In this document: positions 28,701 through 37,700 of the stretch, piece after piece
Layout of the letters: each line of letters starts with the position of its first letter
Position numbering within the stretch: the first letter of the stretch is position 1
DNA from: Phoronis australis
Lineage: Eukaryota; Phoronida; Phoronidae
DNA length: 64,000 nucleotides
Assembly (NCBI GenBank): GCA_002633005.1
Contig: NMRA01000094.1
Coordinates: forward strand, 393,714-457,713
Direction of reading: 5' to 3'
The notes under the pieces: generated by a model
What the model was told of the DNA's origin: nothing
The model's database searches: none
What the model saw: only the letters and a program-made list of their open reading frames with translations
Translations under genes and position numbers: made by a program

Positions 28701-31700
28701 ATACCTACTCCTGGTGACATAGCTATTAATGGTGACATAGCGCTACCTGTATGTCAGTTCCAACATTACATACCTGATGGTGACATAGCTACTGATGGTG
28801 GCATAGCTACTCCTGGTGACATAACTATTGATGGTGACATAGCGCTACCTGTATGTCAGTTCCAACATTACATACCTGTTGGTCATAGTTCAAGTAACCG
28901 TCAGTCAAGTGCTGCACATAGTTTTTCACATAACAGTTGATGTCACGGGCTCTAGTGACCAAAAATGACTTAGTGCGACGTCTGTATCTCTCTCTGATAT
29001 AGTGCAGGTTAGCCAAGATTGCAAAATGCCACCACTGTTTGGCACTGAAAAAAGTGATGTGCTAAAAGATAACTCAGTCACAACTAATTCAATGACTATT
29101 TTCATGAGCACTAAACCACAATAATTGATGTTACGTCTACAATCTTAGTACAGACAAGAAAGGAAATCATTGTTTACAAGTAAACAAAGCATGGAAATCA
29201 TTGTTTACAAGTGCAAAAATTCCACTCCTGCTATCAATAATAGTCCTTCTATTCCACTCCTGCTATCAATAATAGTCCTACCATTCCACTCCCGCTATCA
29301 ATATTAGTCCTTCTATTTCACTCCTGCTATCAATATTAGTCCTTCTATTCCACTCTTACTATTAATAATAGTCCTTCTATTTCACAAACAATTTCCACTA
29401 ACAAACCACTGGCAAGGCACATTCACAAGAATTATCAAGATTTTTACCATCATCATTTTAACAAAAAATTCTGCCTTACTTGTGTTTAACTGAAGCCGTG
29501 GGGCGCCACTTTTGATACTTCTTGGCCCTGTCAAATCTGTCAAACTCCCTCATCCATGCAACTAGACCCCTGTACTGGTGCTCACCCAGGGAGATGGGCA
29601 TCTTATGAAGTTCTATGTCCAAGGATATCCTAGGGGTGTTGGGTGATCGTAGGGGTAATACCGAAGTGTTACGTTTCATCTTGGCCTGAGCACTCACAGG
29701 CTCCAGTATGTAGTCATGTTCCTAAACAGATTGCATATAGTAGTTATAATTGAATTAAGAATGTATCAAAGAAAGAAGTAAATTATTTCAACCACTTCTA
29801 TTTCAAGATTTGCAAATGCACCTTATTGTAAATATCAAATTATTTTAGTTTCAAATTTCAGCTGAAATTGTTGCAGTTTAAACGTTGCCTTCAACAAAAT
29901 ACTTAAAATATTATAATGAGGTGAAGTGCTTTTTCTTTTGCGATGGGAACACGCAGACCCAAATAACGTCCATTTTCTAGGTAAGCAAACACTGGCATGT
30001 AATATCATGGGACAATGGTGTAACAGGGTCAAGTGGTTCACTTCACTCTGTTAGGTCGCTAGAGTCCGCAGTAAGTAACCTGTCTCCAGCTCAAGAGCTG
30101 GGCACGCGCGTTGCCGCAGTGACTTTCTGTTTTAGGAAAATAGGCGTTTCCTGCTAAAACAGGTCACTACAGCAACAACTCATAGGCCTGGCTGGCTAAT
30201 TGAACTACCCTAATTTTTCGAAAGTTCAGTAACAAAGTGTGTTTTTCACTAATTTTTTTAGTGTTTTTGTACACTTCTGTCTTAAGTGATGAGAACGAGC
30301 ACCCTGTACAGATTAGTGATGAGAACGAGCACCCTGTACAGATTAGTGATGAGAACGAGCACCGTGTACAAATTAGTGATGAGGTCGAGCACCCTGTACA
30401 AATTAGTGATAAGATTGAGCACCCTGTACAAATTATTGATGAGAACGAGCACCAGGTACAAATTAGTGTCTAGGATGTGACAGAAGTCTCATCAGTCGTT
30501 TTTATGTTTTTTCAATTGGTAAATGTGACCTTTGACATCATAAGTCTGCATGTGAAGTGTTGGCTAATATGCAAAAGTATTAACAGTAAACCCATACAAC
30601 AGTAGACCCATACAACAGTAAACTCATACAACAGTAGACCCATACAACAGTAGACCCATACAACAGTAGACCCATACAACAGTAGACCCATACAACAGTA
30701 GACCCATACAACAGTAGACCCATACAACAGTAGAATCATACAATAGTAAATCCATACAACAGTAGAACCATACAGCAGTAGAACTACACAACAGTAGAAC
30801 CATACAACAGTAGACCCATACAACAGTAGAACCATACAACAGTAAACCCATACAACAGTAGAACCATACAACAGTAGACCCATACAAGAGTAGAACCATA
30901 CAACAGTAGACTCATACAAAAGTAAAACCATACAATAGTAAATCCATACAAGAGTAAACCCATACAACAGTAGACCCATTGTCAGAATAAATATTGATTA
31001 AGTAATTAGTAAGAATAGATCCATTTTAAGTTGCCCAAAAATTTGTGCATATGTACTTTTAAATCATGGGGTCAGACTTGTTGACATGTATTTTAACGTC
31101 AAAATCTATTTTTAGATGGTGTTTACAACTTTGGGTTCTGGGGTCAAAGTACTCTAGAGATTCTAGAATATTCTGAGAACAAATTGTAACAGCCAATAAT
31201 ACGAGTGGATATGATCATGTGGTTTTTATTAGCCAATCACTAAATAAGTAGAATGTTATATTATGGGCTGAAATCAGCAAGATAATCAGATGCGCTAAAG
31301 TAGTTGAAGCATAAAGACTTGCTACAGTGTACAGAAGCAGTTGTACGACAGAGCCATCTCGTGGAAGATTCTAGAAAGGATCTTGGCAAGGGCAAGGGTT
31401 AACGAACCGGAAGTTAACTAAGAGCTTGTCACTTGCATCGTGGGTAGTAAGATACTACCTAAAGTGTTGCGTCATCAGCCAGAGACTGTGACCAGCAAGA
31501 AGATTCGCGGGTAGAAGAAATTGCCTGCAAGTGTTGCATCACCAGAGACACTGTCGCTATACAGTGCATGTAGTTCGAAGATTCACCAACAGAACAGACA
31601 TCCAATAAGTGGAGAGTCCTAGCTTGGATAGCAGATAAGACATTTGATCGTTTGGTTGTTTGATTAAAGTAATCTTTTAAAGAGGGCGCTAGCGTAGTTT

Positions 31701-34700
31701 CTCTTTGTAGTTGATTATTAATTTACAATAGGTTTCATTTGTCTAATTAGGGGTTATCATATAATAAATTAATTACTGGATTTGATTATTCACTCTCCAT
31801 CTACGCACAACTTCAAAGCATAGCTACCTTTTAAACAAACCCACACAGACAATCGTCTGACACCCATACAACTATACATTATCCTTGATGATCACACAAT
31901 CTTATTAGGTGCAATCTCCATGAAAAAAAAACAATGTGATTACGAATACCTGGGCAGTATTTTAGTGTTAATAAGAAGATTCTGTGACCATAAAGCATTT
32001 TGAGAATACTTGAAACATTAGTTAATAATGAACCTAGGTCAAGAAGGTATCCTATTACCTTTATACCACCCGACCGCTTGGTTGAAAACCATACTCCGGG
32101 AAATATCTTTGGCTTCATAACATTGTAATTAGTAAGTTGTCATAAATGATACGCACAGACACTGACATCAAATGATGACTCATTTTAATTAAAAGACTGA
32201 ACACTTACCCTTGGTGAGCCTGAGGATGCAGCTTTTGTGGCAGAGTTTTCTAATGCATTCTGCAGAAAAGATTTAGAACTATCAACAGACAGGGACATTT
32301 CATATTTCTTAAACTGCAACTCAGTGCAGTCGGCTGTAGGATAGGTTATAACTGAACACAAAACATAAATCACAAATACATTACACTTGAATGCATCTTG
32401 CGAAAATTACACAGAGAACACCTGACTAATGCCTCACACCCTGTGTGTCTTAAATCTTCACTACACTCAATGTCCTTTTGTTTCACCACAATCCATGTCT
32501 TAATGGTTCACCACACTCCACGTCCTAATGCTTCACCACACTCCACGTCCTAATACTTCACCACACTCCACGTCTTAATGCTTCACCACACTCCACGTCC
32601 TAATGCTTCACCACACTCCACGTCCTAATGCTTCACCACACTCCACGTCTTAATGCTTCACCACACTCCACGTCTTAATGCTTCACCACACTCCACCACA
32701 CTCCACGTCCTAATGCTTCACCACACTCCATGTTTCTCAATGCCCTCAATTATCTAGCACAGTAGTTTTCAGTAAGTTTCACCAATGGTTGCTATAATGT
32801 CCAGTCTACAGAAGGACGAACATAATTTGGTTCATTTGAACTTGTTTATGAATGTTTAGTTAACCACAGATCAATAAGCAAACTTACACTTAGCTCAGTT
32901 CTACCGAGTGACCCCAACATGGTGGCATCATCGTCAAAGTAAACAGAGAAATCTTTAAGATCCAACAACTTGTGCATAATGTCCGTCTTGTCTCGGCTGA
33001 CAAACATGGGCACCTGAACAATAATAAACACAAACTACTTCTTAGTGTAAATGTCATAATGCTTAAAAGAAGAATGCCACCCGATCTTAATTGGTCTATA
33101 TCCACATCACCTCGTAAACGGTCGATCTTACCTCGCCGAGAGGTGTCGCGTTAACCTGTGAGGAAGGTGAGTAAACGGCACAGCACATCAGTGGTTCTTC
33201 TGCAGAGTGAGTGCCGCTATGGTGTGGTGTATCATTCACACTTTTGTGCACTATGAAGCTGCGAAGAAAAGGGGTACTGGTATGTCGTTTTTTTCCTCAA
33301 GAGCCCGAAATGCTTCGGAAGTGGCTCCCGGCAGTGAAGAATGAAAAGTACGCCGTTAATACCAAATATGAGGCCGTGAAACATCTCCGTGTCTGTGGCC
33401 GGCATTTCGTCCACATTGATTTCACTGAAAAATGCCGGCTCACCAAACAGCTCATGCCAAGGCAGAAAAAGAGACTGATGAGCATTCGTCTAAGTCTGGA
33501 TTGCAAGTTGCCATGTTGATGTTTATTATTGTGTGTTCTGTTTCAAAATGAATTATTCTCAACCCAATTAACCAATGCTGATATAAAACAGAAACAAAGT
33601 GTGAAAGTCTGTCTCATTTAGATACAATTTGTAAAGCCTTTGGAGTGTTAGTGAGTGCAAACGTTTTGAGAAGTCAGCAATGCATAAATCGCTGCATTAC
33701 CGACATTAGATGCAATAAAGCTAATTGACCGGGCACCGAGGCCATGTGAGTGCATTCAGTGTTTGCTGGCAGAAAGCTGTTGTAAAACAATAACTTGATT
33801 TTATAGGCTATGGTCAGATGTTAGGGATTTTATAGGTTATGGTCAGATGTTAGGGAAATCTTTATCCAAATATATATACATTACTCGAATAATGGTTACT
33901 ATACAACTTTTGCCCTGACGGTTATGTGGAAGGGTACCCTGACTTCGCGGCCCCCAACGAGTAAGTAGATTTGCAGTTTCGCGGCTAATTCAACAAAATA
34001 ATCAAGTGCACATTATTTCTTTGGCTCACTAGTATAGTCTTTTCGTAACTGGAGGTTTAGTTTTCAACATTGGCTGGTTTCTGCCGCGATGGGCCTGATC
34101 CCATTCCACGAAGTCACAGGCCGGGATAGCGTGTTGGGTGTTTAGAATTAAAAAAATCGGAAGTCTAAAATTAAAATACATAGTAATGTTCTCCAGCCTG
34201 TCAGTATTTCACGCAAGAATAATTCAATTTTTCACCGAACAGACCCCAAATTCCCACGACTGACCTTGGTAAATTGCCCTACCGAACTTTGTAGGCTACG
34301 GTGACTTCCAAATTCCTATAAATCCATAACAGCGAAATAAAACAACATGTTTGTTCAAGAACTCGATGTGTTGGTAAGGGGTTTACATCAAATTTTGATG
34401 ATTTATTGGTGTAAAATGATGAATTCAAGTGATAAACCAACCCCAGTAAGCATATTGTGAACTGCTGAACCGACTGCATTCGAACCTGTGACGTCATTGG
34501 TTAATTTCAATACCTCCGTCTGCCGTCAGGTGTCAGGTAAAAGAACTGAGCTTGCTGTTATTGAGTGGAACTACTCGATCTAAATTGATACAAACTAGGT
34601 TGTTTTTGGATGGCATTCTCCTTTAAGTCATCTCATGGCTGCCTACAATAGAGTGTCACACTTTGCATTCATATCAAATTTTACACTTAAATGCACAGTA

Positions 34701-37700
34701 TCACAATTATATAATTTAAATAACTCTTAAAAGTATGTAATAAAACCAACAAGCTAACCATCAACAGTGCACAGGCAGGACACCAGATGAGATCAATTTA
34801 CAAAGCCAACATAATTCCAACATGGAAGATAGACACTTTGTAAATGTGAAATGATCACACAACCCATTTTTAAAATTTCAATAATCTTTTAATGAAGGTT
34901 GATAACATTCTGAAAACGACATTTTTGAGATTAAGTCCTACCCATTGTCCATCTGTACTTTGTGCTGAGAGACTCTTGACGACTATGCCACAGGCAAATG
35001 GTGATCCGGGGAAAGTGACATCATCTTCATAACGAATGTGAATGTCTGTCAACTTTAGCTGCAACAGTATGCCATACATTTACAAAATTAATTGAAAAAA
35101 AACACATTTTGTTTTGAAAAGTGGTGTGATAACGCAGTATCACTACATACATTTATCTTTAAGATAACTTTTTGAGCAGTAAATTGCAAACAAATTAACT
35201 TGATCCAGACACGATCAATATTTTGAAGACTACAGATTACCTGTACATTCTCCACTATATTGGATGCCACACCTCCAAATGATGACCACCAGGAAGAGCC
35301 ACTGTTCACATCCTGCAGCTTACGGTCCGCCTGCCAGATTTTCTCCAGTGCATCCAGTTGCAACTTCTTCTGCTTCTGTTCCCGCTCATGTTCAGCACCT
35401 TCGTCGTACTTAAAAGGACCACGTGACTTTTGTCACAACCATTACTCTATATTGAACTACACTAAATATTAATGTGCACAGTCATACATTGTCGCATTAC
35501 ATGACCTAGTTATTAGAAGTACTACCAATCCAGGTACTTCTGCAATGTGTGGAGATGCTCTTGTCCACTGAGCCATCAGGACCACCAGTCAAGTGTGTAA
35601 GTGTTAAGTGTGTAAACCGCTGCATTCCCTTAAAGATGAGAGTAGACAGACAGTACACGTCACTAAATGCCCAGAGAAACATATCATCAAACCAGCCAAG
35701 TTCTCAAAGATATGGCTACATGGCAGCTATGATTATACCTGTTTCTTCTTTGGAGGGCCCGCCACCAGGTAGACCTTATCAATAGTGATCTCAGTTGGCT
35801 CACTCTTCAGTCTCTGGTAGGGTATACGTAGCCTAATGCGACCAATGAAACCTGACATAAACAACAAGACTTTACCACTAAGTGTACAAATAATGAAACC
35901 TGGAAGATACAAAAAGACCAAGTGTATTAATGATTAGATGTGCAAGGCCAAGACAGTTGAGTGTAAGTCATATTGACGGCCATGGTAGCTGTTCATCATA
36001 ATGGTAATTTAAATTAAGTGGAAAAACTATTCACTTCTCCTATATTTTGGATCTAATCAATCGTAAACAAACCTTATGATATTTTTAAAAGATGCCGCCC
36101 ACAACAAACGCCCACGACCAATACATTGTAATTACGTCACCTATTGTCACACTACTACATGTGTCACATTGTTACATGTGTCACTTTACTACATGTGTCA
36201 CATTGTTACATGTGTCACTCTACATGTGTCACACTGCTCCACGTGTCACACTGCTACATGTGTCACACTGCTACATGTGTCACACTGCTACAAGTGTCAC
36301 ACTGCTCCATTTGTCAAAGTGCTTCATGTGTCACACTGCTCCACGTGTCACACTGCTACATGTGTCTCACTGCTACAAGTGTCACACTGCAACATGTGTC
36401 ACACTGCTACAAGTGTCACACTGCTCCATTTGTCAAAGTGCTTCATGTGTCACACTACTACAAGTGAGTCTCCTTTTCAATCTGAAATTAAATTCCATTT
36501 GATCTTCCTCTTTCAACAACCATTGATCCTGTGCTTATATTTTGTAAATTGGCTACTTGTTTTGTTCCTGGTTATAATTTTGCAACTGTACAATAAAGCA
36601 ATTTGACGGAAAAAGAGGCAGACAACAAAAAACAGACTCACACATAATGAAACTGATCACTATGGCAAAGAATACGTCAAATCCACCCCAAAATGGAAAG
36701 GTGGTCTTGTCTTTATTATAGAAACTCGTTTGCCAATTGAAATTTCATGAAAAAACTTTGAGGAACTACACACAGGCAGTCATCCACAAGTCGCGGCCAA
36801 AAATACAGGGGCAACCTATATGCAGAATACAGAAGGCAAACATAAAGAAAAATAAAATTGCCACTACAGGCCACCAAAGCGTTAGTTGAAACTTGTCGTC
36901 ATCAACTGTCAGCTCCATAGCAACACATCTGTAAAATTTCACAATATATCCCGCAAAGAGTTACAGCCATGTATGCACACTAGGGGACGCTAGAGCAATC
37001 GAGTGCGTCTGAAAATCAACATCAACCTATCTACTCATCTCTGAACACATCTGCCTATTTTCATAATGACCCTAGGGGTCGTTTGGTGAATAGAGAGGTG
37101 GACGAGCTCCAAATTTTTTGAAACGGTCCCTAGGTGGCACAGAGTACGTAAAATGCATATGAAAATGGAAGGTGTCGTAGCCTCCTTAACAGAAACCAAT
37201 TTGCAAATTTCATGAAAATTAATCCAGAGGGACACAAAAAACTAAAATTACCACTAGGGGCCACCACTAAAGACAGATCTAGTCGGAATCTGTCAAAAGC
37301 TTTATAGGAACGTGTCTGCTAAATCTTATTAAGATCCTGCACAAGGATAAGGAGATACAGCAGCAGATAATGGACACCAGACATCCAGACAGAGATGACT
37401 ACAATCTGCACCCACATATGTATATATAGGTGCACATTTGTGGAAAAAATAAATAATTAAAATGTGTTCTTTCAAGGAAAAGAATCAGTCGAATTTACCT
37501 GTCCTGACCTCTAGTGGAAGATCCAGGTATGCCAGTGCATCTTTCTTCAGGGGCAAGTTCTCCAGTTCAACAGCACCTACACAGAGTGACACATTCAAAG
37601 TGTTACATAAACCAAGTCAAGTACTTCATGTGAAATTACAACTATGACACCTGAGGCTAAGTTGGACCTTATTGACATGTCTGACTTTCTGATAAAAGTA

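Noticed and set aside
28395-28940. 181-codon frame with repeated IATPGN motif, open on both strands
   Set aside because: 18-bp minisatellite whose period is divisible by three; it lies in a VPS13D intron and the opposite strand is equally open.
30512-30979. 155-codon open frame with Leu/Tyr/Val repeats
   Set aside because: It is the 16-bp minisatellite read on the minus strand; all frames are open because the unit lacks stops.
31185-31862. Solo LTR
   Set aside because: TG..CA ends are present but the flanks (caaat / cccat) are not a target duplication and no primer-binding site or polypurine tract can be assigned.
36076-36606. Cys/His-rich frames resembling zinc-finger repeats
   Set aside because: Three overlapping frames all generated by the 17-bp array; no C2H2 spacing.
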